Shown one piece after another: positions 33,476-42,131 of a DNA stretch of 64,000 bases. Source of the DNA: CBDHDJ01 sp965261645 (GTDB taxonomy: Bacteria > Pseudomonadota > Alphaproteobacteria > SHVV01); assembly GCA_965261645.1 (NCBI GenBank), contig CBDHDJ010000004.1:1178001-1242000 (forward strand). The letters are read 5' to 3'. The position numbers and the translations under genes are program-made. Position 1 is the stretch's first letter. Each line of letters opens with the position of its first letter. The notes under the pieces were generated by a model. That model was not told the origin of the DNA and ran no database searches. It was given only the letters and a program-made list of their open reading frames with translations.

Positions 33476-34987
33476 TGTCTGACGTCAGGGCCTTTGGGAC
33501 AAATTGAGGTAATTGCATGATGGAGGATTTCTGGCTCATCGTAGTGACCGAAGGGAACGAAGATGAGACAGAAATCAATGAGCAAGAACGACCCGGCGGA
33601 TGGAACGGTTCGGGATATTCGCCGCAAGACACGCAAGCAGTATACGGCTGAGGAGAAGACCCGGATCGTGGTGTCGGGCCTGCGCGGCGAGGAGAGCATC
33701 GCCGCCTTGTGCCGCCGCGAGGGCATCGCCGAGGGTCTGTATTACAGCTGGTCGAAAGAGTTTTTGGAAGCGGGCAAGAAGCGGCTCGCCGGCGACACCG
33801 GGCGCCAAGCGACCTCGGGCGAGGTTAAAGGCCTGCGCCAGGAGATGCGCGACTTGAAGGAGTTGGTCGCCGAACTTTCGCTGGAGAACCGGCTTCTCAA
33901 AAAAAACATGATCGGGCATGGGGGAGACGAGGAATGAGGTATCCCGCATCCGAGAAGCTGGAGATCATCCGCCTGGTCGAGCAGTCCCACCTGGGCGTCG
34001 GGTCCACTTTGGACAAGCTGGGCATTCCGAAGACCACCTTTTATCGCTGGTACGATCGCTTTCTGGCCTTTGGCGACGCCGGTCTTGAGGATCGCAACAG
34101 CAGCCCAGGCCGGGTGTGGAACCGGATCCCGGATGATGTCCGGGGGCAGATCATCGATCTTGCCCTGGAGGAGACGCAACTGTCGCCCCGGGAACTGGCC
34201 GTCAGGTTTACGGACACCAGGGGCTACTTTGTCTCGGAAGCCTCGGTTTACCGGCTTCTCAAGGCCCACGACCTGATCACAAGCCCCGCTTTCGTGGTCA
34301 TCAAGGCAGCCGATGAGTTCCGCGACAAGACCACGGCGCCGAACCAGCTGTGGCAGACCGACTTCACCTATCTCAAGGTCATCGGCTGGGGCTGGTTTTA
34401 CCTGTCGACCATACTGGACGACTATTCCCGCTACATCATTGCTTGGAAGCTCTGCACCAACATGACGGCGGACGATGTGACGGCAACACTGAAGTTGGCG
34501 CTAGAAGCCTCAGGCTGCAATCGCGCCAATGTCGTCCACAAGCCGAAGCTGCTCAGCGACAACGGCTCGTCCTATATCTCCGGCGATCTGGCTGAATGGC
34601 TCGAGGACCACGGTATGGATCACGTTCTGGGCGCACCGTATCACCCGCAAACCCAGGGCAAGATCGAGCGCTGGCATCAAACGCTGAAGAACCGGATCCT
34701 GCTTGAAAATTATTATCTACCCGGCGATCTCGAAAACCAGATCAGCGCCTTCGTCGATCACTACAACAACCAACGCTACCACGAGAGCATCGGCAACGTA
34801 ACTCCAGCCGACGCCTACTTTGGACGCCACACCGCCATCATCGAAAAGAGAAAAAAAGATCAAAAAACTGACCACCCAAAACCGCCGCTTGAACCATCAA
34901 AGCCAAGCGGCTTAACATCAAACAAAGATGAGCCAGATCCTCCCTATGAAACACGCTCAACAGTCCCATTTGTTTTGATGATGGACA
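33476..34987 (+). mobile_element. IS3-family element, type A copy 2
   Basis: A 1512-bp copy of the element at 16854-18365, differing by scattered bases (for example CAAGACACGCAAG for CAAGACAACCAAG in orfA). It is inserted in the tape-measure gene. The flanks (TTGC and TACT) do not form a duplication, so the right side has been rearranged. Confidence 0.88.
33563..33937 (+). CDS. IS3-family OrfA (type A copy 2)
   Basis: A 124-residue helix-turn-helix protein, one residue different from copy 1 (RKTRKQYTAEEK for RKTTKQYTAEEK). It has the same A8 slip site at 33899-33906 and the same ATGA junction with orfB. Confidence 0.88.
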   Translation: MRQKSMSKNDPADGTVRDIRRKTRKQYTAEEKTRIVVSGLRGEESIAALCRREGIAEGLYYSWSKEFLEAGKKRLAGDTGRQATSGEVKGLRQEMRDLKELVAELSLENRLLKKNMIGHGGDEE

Positions 34988-35028
34988 TACTGCGCCGGGC
35001 AGGCCGCCATGGGCAGGCGCGGTGCTAG
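33934..35028 (+). CDS. IS3-family OrfB transposase (type A copy 2)
   Basis: An integrase-type DDE transposase with the same catalytic triad as copy 1. A single difference (HVLGAPYHPQ for HVRGAPYHPQ) precedes the catalytic Glu helix. The frame runs 41 bp past the element end before stopping, so the last ~14 residues come from the flank. Confidence 0.86.
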   Translation: MRYPASEKLEIIRLVEQSHLGVGSTLDKLGIPKTTFYRWYDRFLAFGDAGLEDRNSSPGRVWNRIPDDVRGQIIDLALEETQLSPRELAVRFTDTRGYFVSEASVYRLLKAHDLITSPAFVVIKAADEFRDKTTAPNQLWQTDFTYLKVIGWGWFYLSTILDDYSRYIIAWKLCTNMTADDVTATLKLALEASGCNRANVVHKPKLLSDNGSSYISGDLAEWLEDHGMDHVLGAPYHPQTQGKIERWHQTLKNRILLENYYLPGDLENQISAFVDHYNNQRYHESIGNVTPADAYFGRHTAIIEKRKKDQKTDHPKPPLEPSKPSGLTSNKDEPDPPYETRSTVPFVLMMDILRRAGRHGQARC

Positions 35029-35143
35029 CGGATAGATTCCGACGCTTCGATCCCTTTCCAGGCGGCCATTGTTGACGTATATCCCCGACATTTCAATATG
35101 ATAGCTTGTTTGGTGTTGGGATCTATGCGTATCGAGCAATCCA

Positions 35144-35636
35144 CTAGGTCGATACCCGCCACGAGCCGCCGGGCTGGCGGCAGGCGCTGCCGTGGGCTTG
35201 CCCGCTGCGCCCGCCGGCGGTCACGGTGAGCTGGTATTCCCTGCAGTAGATTCCGCCGACCGATCTGTCGGTGCGGGTCGGTGTAGTCGCCCCTGCGTTG
35301 CCTGTATTGGGATTGCGCCAGCGCGAGGGCACCCCGCTTGGACGGGTCTCCGACGCGGCTTGCCGCAAACGGGCCGCATAAAGCCAGTCGGCCTGGTCGA
35401 GCGAGGCGCCGATCCCGCTACCGGGAAACAGCCCCGGCATGGTTCCAGCTACCGTAGCCGCGATCCCGGGCTTGCCGCTTCCGGCTGTGGACCTGGGCAC
35501 GCCCCCGGCGATGTCGCCGAGCCCTCGCGCCGGTCATCCGCTTCACCCCATGACCGCCGGACATGCAACCGGCCATAAGCAGGGTCGCAATTACAGCGAT
35601 CGCCGTTCTGATCTGCACCGTCTTCGAATGGGTCAT
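35144..35636 (-). pseudogene. 17-kDa surface-antigen-like lipoprotein, frameshifted
   Basis: On the minus strand an N-terminal frame (MTHSKTVQIRTAIAVIATLL, then MAGCMSGG) is a lipoprotein signal with a lipobox Cys. Near 35520-35545 the frame must shift by one base to continue as GLGDIAGGVPRSTAGSG, glycine-rich segments and the conserved C-terminus YCREYQLTVTAGGRSGQAHG plus SACRQPGGSWRV. That C-terminus is typical of the outer-membrane surface antigen family (RT0821/Lpp0805-like). It is disabled unless the indel is a sequencing error. Confidence 0.72.
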
Positions 35637-35812
35637 TCGAGGCCTCCCGGCGGGGCAGCGAAAGCCGTTCTCTCGCGCTCGTCCCCGCCGCCCGAATGGC
35701 TCCGGCTTCATTCTCTTGCCGGCGCGCCAGGTTCTGGCGGAGGCAGCGCGCCCGTAGTGTAACTTTCTGCTTGTGGACCGCTGCCCGGATCGACGCCCGG
35801 GTCTGCCGAGGC

Positions 35813-37070
35813 TCAGGTTTTAACCTTCGGGATGTCTTCCCAACGGGTTGTGTAGCTGGGCGAGCGGAAGGCGCTGCTCGATCGCCAGGCCGCGGCCTGC
35901 GCCGCGGGGCCGAATTGGATCGCTCCCGGCCCCAGCCGGTCGTTGATGGCGTCGAACGCTTCGATCAGCTTGTCGTCCCTTGGATCCTGCGTATCGAATA
36001 GCGAGATTGGCGCCCGACCGGCTTCTACGAGGTCGAGCAGCATCACCCCGGCGCGCTTGTACGCCAGCCCCTCGCGGTAGATGTGTTTCAGAGCGGCCAG
36101 CGCGGCTCGCACGACATGCTTCGTGTTATTGGTCGCGGGCGACAGCGCCTCTGAGCGCGACGGAGCATGGTGCGGGCTCTTGCCGGAACGGTTGGTCTCG
36201 ATGAACACGCTTACCGAGGTTGAGACGAGATTGGCCCTGCGGATCGATCGTGCCGCATCGGTCGCGAACATGGCGATCGCATTGGCCAACTCGTCGTAGT
36301 CGCGCACTTCCGTGCCGAAGGACCGCGAGACCATCGTCGTCTGCTTGGGCTGGGGCATGTCATCGAAGCCTATACAGTCCTCGCCGCGCAATTCCCGCAC
36401 CGTCTTCAGCCCGCCGACGCCCATCTCCTTGCGCGCCCAGCCATCGGGCCGCCGCGCGAGATCGAGGGCCGTCATGACGCCGTTGCGGTTGAGTTTCTTG
36501 GCGTACTGCCTGCCGATGCCCCAGATATCGCCGACTTCAGTTGACCAGCGCCTTGTCGCGCCAGCGCTCACCGGTGAGATCGGGAACGCCGTCCGTTTTG
36601 GCGGAGGTCTTCGCGAGACGGTTGGCGATCTTGGCAAGGGTCTTGGTCTCGGCGATGCCGATGCTGATCGGCAGCCCGGTCCATTGCCGCACGATGCATT
36701 TCAGTCTTTGGCAGAATGCCGTGAGGTCTTCCGGTATTCCCGTGAGATCGAGAAAACATTCGTCGATCGAGTATTTCTCCACCGCCGGGACCAGTTCCCC
36801 GAAGACCTGCATCACCCGGTTGCTCATGTCGGTATAGAACTGGAGGTTGCCGCTGATGACCGCGATGCTGTTCCGCTCGATGAGGTCTTTCGCCTGGAAC
36901 GCCGGCTGCGCCATCTTGACGCCGAGCGCCTTGGCCTCGTCGCTGCGCGCCACGATGCAGCTGTCGTTCGACGACAGGACGACGGCGGGACGGCCTTCGA
37001 GCGCAGGACGGAAGACCCGCTCGCAGGAGACGAAGAAGTTATTGCAGTCGGCCAGTCCGTAGATGCTCAT
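35813..37070 (-). pseudogene. umuC: DNA polymerase V catalytic subunit UmuC, frameshifted
   Basis: The N-terminal half (36537-37070) has Y-family motifs GLADCNNFFVSCERVFRPAL, the metal-site YSIDECFLDLTGI and LPISIGIAETKTLAKIANRL, then stops at DKALVN. One base later in another frame the protein resumes TEVGDIWGIGRQYAKKLNRN and continues through the little-finger domain to a family-like C-terminus at 35813. A one-base indel near 36540 explains both. The total (about 420 residues) is the normal UmuC length. The ATG overlaps the umuD stop. Confidence 0.85.
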
Positions 37071-37351
37071 GGCAGGCTCCGCACCACACCGGCAACGACG
37101 CCCCAGACGTGGGCCTCCTCGCCATCGAGGGCGGCGATCGGACGCGCGGTCAACTCGCCCTCGATTGCCGCGATGACGATGGAACCCGTGCCTGGTGTAC
37201 GTGAACGGTCGACGATCAGGGTGTCGCCGGCAAGGATCCCGTTTTCGGCCATGCCGCCGCCCTCGACCGTGACAAAGAATGTCGCCGCCGGGCGCTTTAT
37301 GAAATGATCGTCGAGGCTAAGACTCGTCGTGGGGGTGACTACGGTGAACAT
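37067..37351 (-). CDS. umuD: Short UmuD-like protein lacking the Ser-Lys protease dyad
   Basis: A 94-residue LexA/UmuD-fold protein directly upstream of umuC with an ATGA overlap. It aligns from just after the UmuD self-cleavage point: LDDHFIKRPAATFFVTVEGG, MAENGILAGDTLIVDRS, SIVIAAIEGELTARPI. The catalytic Ser box GDSM is GGGM here, and the Lys in TVKK is replaced (TAR). About 15 residues before the final VWGVVAGVV strand are also missing. It therefore resembles a constitutively processed UmuD' that cannot cleave itself or LexA. Confidence 0.78.
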   Translation of the reverse strand: MFTVVTPTTSLSLDDHFIKRPAATFFVTVEGGGMAENGILAGDTLIVDRSRTPGTGSIVIAAIEGELTARPIAALDGEEAHVWGVVAGVVRSLP

Positions 37352-37547
37352 CAGGCAATGCCTGTAAATTTCCCTTGTCGGCGCCGGCGGCGATTAACTT
37401 GGTTTGACGGTAGAATACATCCAGCACATCGGTTCGAGTAGAACGACGTGAAAATGGAAACGGCAAGCTGGCGTGTAACAGGGGCAATCAGTTGCACCAG
37501 CCGGGCCACGCGACAGTATAGGAGGCTTGAAATGAGAGGTTTAAGAA

Positions 37548-37883
37548 ATGGCTATCGATGAGACCGGACTCACCAAAGGTCTGGTGAGAAAATTGAACGC
37601 GCTTAGGAAATCTGTCGGCGACGACCTCGCCGAAGAGGTCTTCGCAAGGTGGCTGGCGCGGGAGGCTGCCTCACAAGCCAAGAGCAAGCCAGATCCCGTG
37701 GCGATGAAGATCGTTGAGGCTCTCGCGGGCTTTGAGAATGACCCGAAGTTCAAACTCGGCAATCATGGGTACACATTACGCCGCGCCAAAGGCAAGGGTG
37801 CGTCGGGCTTCATCGCATACAAGAATGAAAAGGCGAATAAAGCGTGGACCCCGTCTTCTGAAGTTGAGGAGCCCAATCGATGA
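37548..37883 (+). CDS. Conserved-looking hypothetical protein
   Basis: A 111-residue polar protein, MAIDETGLTKGLVRKLNALR, with a helical acidic-basic first half (DDLAEEVFARWLAREAASQA) and a second half with GNHGYTLRRAKGKGASGFIA. No family is recognised. Its stop overlaps the ATG of the DUF1476 gene (ATGA), so the two are translationally coupled and probably related in function. Confidence 0.6.
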   Translation: MAIDETGLTKGLVRKLNALRKSVGDDLAEEVFARWLAREAASQAKSKPDPVAMKIVEALAGFENDPKFKLGNHGYTLRRAKGKGASGFIAYKNEKANKAWTPSSEVEEPNR

Positions 37884-38200
37884 CCGCCTTTGATGACCGC
37901 AAAACAGCCGCCGAAGCCAAGTTCGCGCATGATCAGGAGTTCCAGTTCAAGACCATCGCGCGGCGCAACAAGCTGCTCGGCCTGTGGGCAGCGGAGCAAA
38001 TGGGCATTTCAGGCGCGGATGCCGAAGCCTACGCCAAGCAGGTCGTGATCGCCGATTTTGAAGAGCCGGGCGATGCCGATGTGTTGCGGAAGGTGCTCGG
38101 CGACCTGACCGACAAAGGGATCGCAACGGACGAGCACAAGGTGCGTCACGAGATGACCCGCCTGCTCGAGGAAGCCAAAACGCAGGTTTCGACCGAATAG
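37880..38200 (+). CDS. DUF1476 protein, ATPase inhibitor zeta-subunit family
   Basis: A 106-residue four-helix protein. It has the family opening FDDRKTAAEAKFAHDQEFQF, the invariant-looking KTIARRNKLLGLWAAEQMGI and AEAYAKQVVIADFEEPGDAD. In Paracoccus the zeta subunit inhibits F1-ATPase hydrolysis through its N-terminal segment. DUF1476 is confined to alphaproteobacteria and is normally a housekeeping gene; here it is stranded among insertion sequences. Confidence 0.9.
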   Translation: MTAFDDRKTAAEAKFAHDQEFQFKTIARRNKLLGLWAAEQMGISGADAEAYAKQVVIADFEEPGDADVLRKVLGDLTDKGIATDEHKVRHEMTRLLEEAKTQVSTE

Positions 38201-38461
38201 AACGCGATCATTATCAACAGGCTGGCACCGCGGGATCCCGGTGCGTCAGCAACGCAAAGCTATGCAACTTCTGCAGCATAGATTGGTAGTTTCTCTGAAC
38301 CACACCGACAGTGAGTTTCGGGACATGACCATCGGTCAGGCCGCATAGCTGAAGAAACACCTGGTCCGGCATTTGGGGTCAACGTCAGACTGTATAGTCG
38401 GAGCAGGCATTCGACGCCAGCCGCCACACGAACCCACTGATGTCGTTGAATTCCGAGTAAC
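38201..38461. other. Spacer with no confident gene, ending in a 9-bp target duplication
   Basis: No convincing coding pattern is seen. The last nine bases (38453-38461, CCGAGTAAC) are repeated exactly at 39910-39918 on the far side of the IS256 element. With that element removed, a minus-strand frame would run from about 40197 through 38336. I cannot identify it as a real gene. Confidence 0.4.
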
Positions 38462-39909
38462 GGTCGTGTCCCAGGACGTGGTGTAGGAGTTGTTGGAGCC
38501 TCTGTTAGCTGTGGGTAGGCGGCTTGCCGTAGCGACCGCCGAGAGTCTGGCGTAGGCAAGCCGGCTATCCACAGCGGAGGCCATCGCGGTTCCGGTTTAG
38601 GGTTGGGCTAGTGCAAACCAACCTGACCCGAAGGAGAACCACGATGACCCAGGACATGATGACCCTGCGCGCGCTTTTGGAGAAGAGCTCCGATGCCGAT
38701 CTGCTTCGCGAGATGATCGGCTTCACGGCCGAGCGGCTGATGGCACTGGAGGTTGAGGGCCTGACCGGCGCCGGGCACGGCGAGCGCTCGGCGGATCGTA
38801 TCACCCACCGCAACGGCTACCGCGACCGGTCCTGGGAGACGCGGGCCGGCACGGTGGAGCTGAAGATCCCGAAGCTGAGGAAGGGAAGCCACTTCCCGGG
38901 CTTCCTGGAGCCGCGGCGGATGGCCGAGAAGGCGCTGGCTGCGGTGATCCAGGAGGCCTACATCCAGGGGGTGTCGACCCGCTCGGTCGACGATCTGGTT
39001 CAGGCGATGGGGATGTCGGGCGCCTCCAAGAGCCAGGTCTCCAGGCTGTGCGGCGAGATCGACGATAAGGTCAACGGCTTCCTCGATCGACCGCTGGAGG
39101 GCGACTGGCCCTATCTGTGGCTCGACGCCACCTACGTGAAGGTGCGCCAGACCGGACGCATCGTCTCGGTCGCGGTGACCGTGGCTGTGGCCGTCAAGGA
39201 CCAAGGCCGCCGCGAGGTCCTGGGCGTGGCGATCGGCGCGTCGGAGGCCGAGACCTTCTGGACCGAGTTCCTGCGCTCGCTGGCCCGGCGCGGGCTGCGC
39301 GGCGTGAAGCTGGTGATCTCCGACGACCACAAGGGCCTGAAGGCCGCCGCGAGCCGGATCCTCGGCGCCACATGGCAGCGCTGCCGCGTGCACTTCGCCC
39401 GCAACCTGCTGGCCCATGCCGGCCGCCAGGGCCGGCGCGTCGTCTCCGCCTTCGTCGCCACCGCCTTCGCCCAGGAGGACGCCGACAGCGCGAAGGCCCA
39501 GTGGCGTCAGGTCGCCTACCAGCTCAGGCCCAAGGTGCCCAAGCTGGCAGTTCTCATGGACGAAGCCGAGCACGACGTCCTCGCCTACATGACTTTCCCC
39601 AAGGAGCACCGCCAGAAATTGCACTCCACAAACCCGATCGAACGGCTCCATGCCGAGGTCAAGCGCCGCACCAACGTCGTCGGTATCTTTCCCAACGAAG
39701 CCGCCATCACACGGCTCGTCGGCGCTATCCTTCTCGAGCAGAACGATGAGTGGGCCGTCTCAAGGAGATACATGACGCTGGAATCAATCGCTCCGCTGAG
39801 CGATGGTGTCCCCATCACGCTGCCCACCGTGGCAGCCTGAACGTCCCGGCCCTACCCGCCGGGAGCCGCGTAGAGCGCAACGCTCTTACACCACTCCGCG
39901 GGACACGAT
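38462..39909 (+). mobile_element. IS256-family element with intact 9-bp target duplication
   Basis: About 1448 bp with related ends TCGTGTCCC and GGGACACGA, followed inward by GTGGTGTA blocks at both sides. The duplication CCGAGTAAC flanks it exactly, so this insertion has not been rearranged since it happened. It has one transposase on the plus strand. Confidence 0.9.
38644..39840 (+). CDS. IS256-family (mutator-type) transposase
   Basis: A 398-residue transposase starting MTQDMMTLRALLEKSSDADL. Catalytic positions are Asp in YLWLDATYVKVRQTGR, Asp in KLVISDDHKGLKAAAS and Glu in HSTNPIERLHAEVKRRT. The mutator signature WQRCRVHFARNLLAHAGRQG lies between them. I chose ATG 38644, preceded by AAGGAGAACC, over the upstream in-frame ATG at 38611. 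It appears complete and unrelated in detail to the remnant at 13720. Confidence 0.93.
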   Translation: MTQDMMTLRALLEKSSDADLLREMIGFTAERLMALEVEGLTGAGHGERSADRITHRNGYRDRSWETRAGTVELKIPKLRKGSHFPGFLEPRRMAEKALAAVIQEAYIQGVSTRSVDDLVQAMGMSGASKSQVSRLCGEIDDKVNGFLDRPLEGDWPYLWLDATYVKVRQTGRIVSVAVTVAVAVKDQGRREVLGVAIGASEAETFWTEFLRSLARRGLRGVKLVISDDHKGLKAAASRILGATWQRCRVHFARNLLAHAGRQGRRVVSAFVATAFAQEDADSAKAQWRQVAYQLRPKVPKLAVLMDEAEHDVLAYMTFPKEHRQKLHSTNPIERLHAEVKRRTNVVGIFPNEAAITRLVGAILLEQNDEWAVSRRYMTLESIAPLSDGVPITLPTVAA

Positions 39910-40266
39910 CCGAGTAACCGGTATTCCACACCGAAATGTGTCGGACTGACTGGCGAGCGTGCAGCTCGCGAAAGTCCGGCGGAAATAGGAGGCCAAAGAA
40001 ATACCGGCAATTACGGGATCACTTGAAGGAATATCTCCTTTCGAATCAACCGTCGATTGCACACCCAGGTTGATTTGTTGTCGGAACCTGGAGACAACGT
40101 CGTTAAGATTCTGGATAGTTTCAGCGCTGGCGGCGGTCGAGGAGTCGCCGATAATCGGGACTTTCGGCGACAATCCCTGGTTTGTTGACAGCCCCATGGG
40201 ATGGCACTTTGATCAAGCCGGGCGGCGCTGGTTAGACTAATAAAAGCGTGCCGCAGGGGATAGGAA

Positions 40267-40419
40267 ATGCGGACACCAATCAAGGCGAAACGTGAACTAT
40301 TGGTGACCAAATTTGGCGTAGGCTACATATGTCCCTGTCAATATTTGCGAGAGAGTCGATGCGAGATGGGAGGTTTTCGCTACAAGAACGAAGTTCAGGC
40401 TGTTCATTGTCAAGGATAA
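40267..40419 (+). CDS. Possible 50-residue cysteine-containing small protein
   Basis: A frame MRTPIKAKRELLVTKFGVGY continues with ICPCQYLRESRCEMGG. It has a purine-rich GGGGATAGG six bases ahead of its ATG. It has four or five Cys and no recognised family. It sits in an AT-richer gap between IS256 and the IS66-like element and may be chance. The rest of 39919-40652 shows nothing else I would call. Confidence 0.25.
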   Translation: MRTPIKAKRELLVTKFGVGYICPCQYLRESRCEMGGFRYKNEVQAVHCQG

Positions 40420-40652
40420 AATGAGATATGCGCGGAACCGACGTTCCGAATATACGCTCGGTAAGGTGAACGTATCTTTGCCTCAAGGACATTGGCCCAA
40501 CGTCTGGTAGCCCGTTTTCGGACCCACCCGGCCTACAACTTTTCCGGAAGTGCAATTCTTCATAACTGTGCTCCACCGTGCAGCCATCCGGCTGAGTTCG
40601 AGATATTCGATGCGGATGTAATGGCAAAAAGTTGGCATCCGGTTCAGACTTT

Positions 40653-40675
40653 GTAAATGTTCCGTCAGCCCGTGA
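40653..40675. repeat. Left 23-bp terminal inverted repeat of the IS66-like transposon
   Basis: It starts GTAAATGTTCCGTCAG and ends CGTGA. Its exact reverse complement is at 48817-48839. It lies 91 bp ahead of the tnpC start. Confidence 0.88.
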
Positions 40676-42131
40676 CGGGGGCGTCACCGGCATCATGATT
40701 CACGTCGTGATGAATGCCGACAAGGGGGCTGGTAACACGGAACGCCACGCGCTATCGTCGAGCGCATGGCGGTTCGCGACGAGGATTTTGGATCAGGCCT
40801 GACGCTGGTTGAGGGCGACGACGGGATTTGGTCGTCTCCCGAGGCAGCACCGGCGTGCGCGCCGCGAGACTGGCGTTCGGAATGCGAGCGGGAGCATGCC
40901 CGCGCGGAGCGGGAACGGGCGCGTGCGGAGGCGGCCGAAGCACGCTGTGAAGAGCTGCGCTGGGCAGAGGTGGAGTCCCGTGCCCGGGCGGGTTCCCTGA
41001 AGTGGCAGCTCGACAGGAGCCGGAGCAAGCTGAAGGCGGCGGTCGAGGAGACGCAGGAAGTCCGCCGCACGGCGAAGGACGCGCTTTCCTTGCAGGCGGA
41101 AGTGACGCGCCTGGAGAAGCTCCTTTCCGAAGCCAGCATCGAGCCGGCCAAGCACAGGCCGACCTCACCGGCAGACAAGGCGAGGCGCCGGCTGCGCGCG
41201 ACCCTGGAGCAAGCGGAGAACCAGAAGGCCACGATCAAGTCGCTGCGCGCGGAACGAGGTGAGCTGCGTAAGGAGGTAACCCGGCTGAACAGGGAGCTCG
41301 CCCGTCTGGGGAAGCGGCTGGCTCGTGAGGAGCAGGCGTCGGAGAGGCACAAGGAGACCATACGCCGGCAGTACGACGAGGACATTCAACACCGCGCGGC
41401 GCTGAGACGGTTGCGCGATCAGTCGGACAGGGTTCGGTCGCTGACGGAGGAGGTCTTCTGGCTGCGCATTGCTCTGGACGGAGCCAAGGCCGGGAGGGAG
41501 GCCTTGAAGGCTCGACTGGTCAAGCTCCGGGCGGTCGGGGCGACGCTGTCGAAGCTGCCGTCCGACGAGGCCGCTCACCTGCGTGTGGCTCTCAGGAAAT
41601 CGCGGCGCCAGAAGACGACGATCAACGTGCTGAGCAAGGAGAATGCCCGGCTGCGCAGGGCGGTGAAGGGATCCAGGACCCGCCGCGAAGCGTCGGACGC
41701 CCTGCTCGCCAAGCTTCGCGCGACCGGGAAGTCCTTGTCGAAGTCTTTACGCGGCGCCGACGCCGAGTTGCGCAGGGCGTGTCGAGATCGAGGTCAAGGC
41801 CTACAAACGCGTCATCCGGCGCCCCCGGTGGCGCCGGGCCTGCGGCTGCGCGTCGTCGCCGATCGAAGTGCCGGCGCCCCCGGCGCCGCGGCTGTTCCCC
41901 AGAACGCTCTACGGGACCAGCTTCTGGGCGCGCTTCCTGTTCGAACACTGCGCCTGCTTCCGCCCCCTGCACCGGGTTGCCGCGTGGATGTCCGGCCAGG
42001 GGCTGCCGATCTCACCGGGGACGCTGGCCAACAGCCTGAAGCGCTTCGTGCCGCTGTTCGAGCCGGTGGCCGAGGCGATCCTCGCGCACCAGAACGAGGC
42101 GGCGCTGCGCCATGCCGACGAGACCGGCTGG

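Noticed and set aside
37432..37444. GTTCGAGTAGAAC palindrome upstream of umuD as a LexA box
   Set aside because: Alphaproteobacterial LexA sites are direct GTTC-N7-GTTC repeats. This is an inverted GTTC-N5-GAAC and lies about 80 bp ahead of the start, so the match is too weak to annotate.
40280..40696. 138-codon minus-strand frame between IS256 and the IS66-like element
   Set aside because: Composition is not protein-like, no family is recognised, and it runs over the left transposon repeat. Probably chance.
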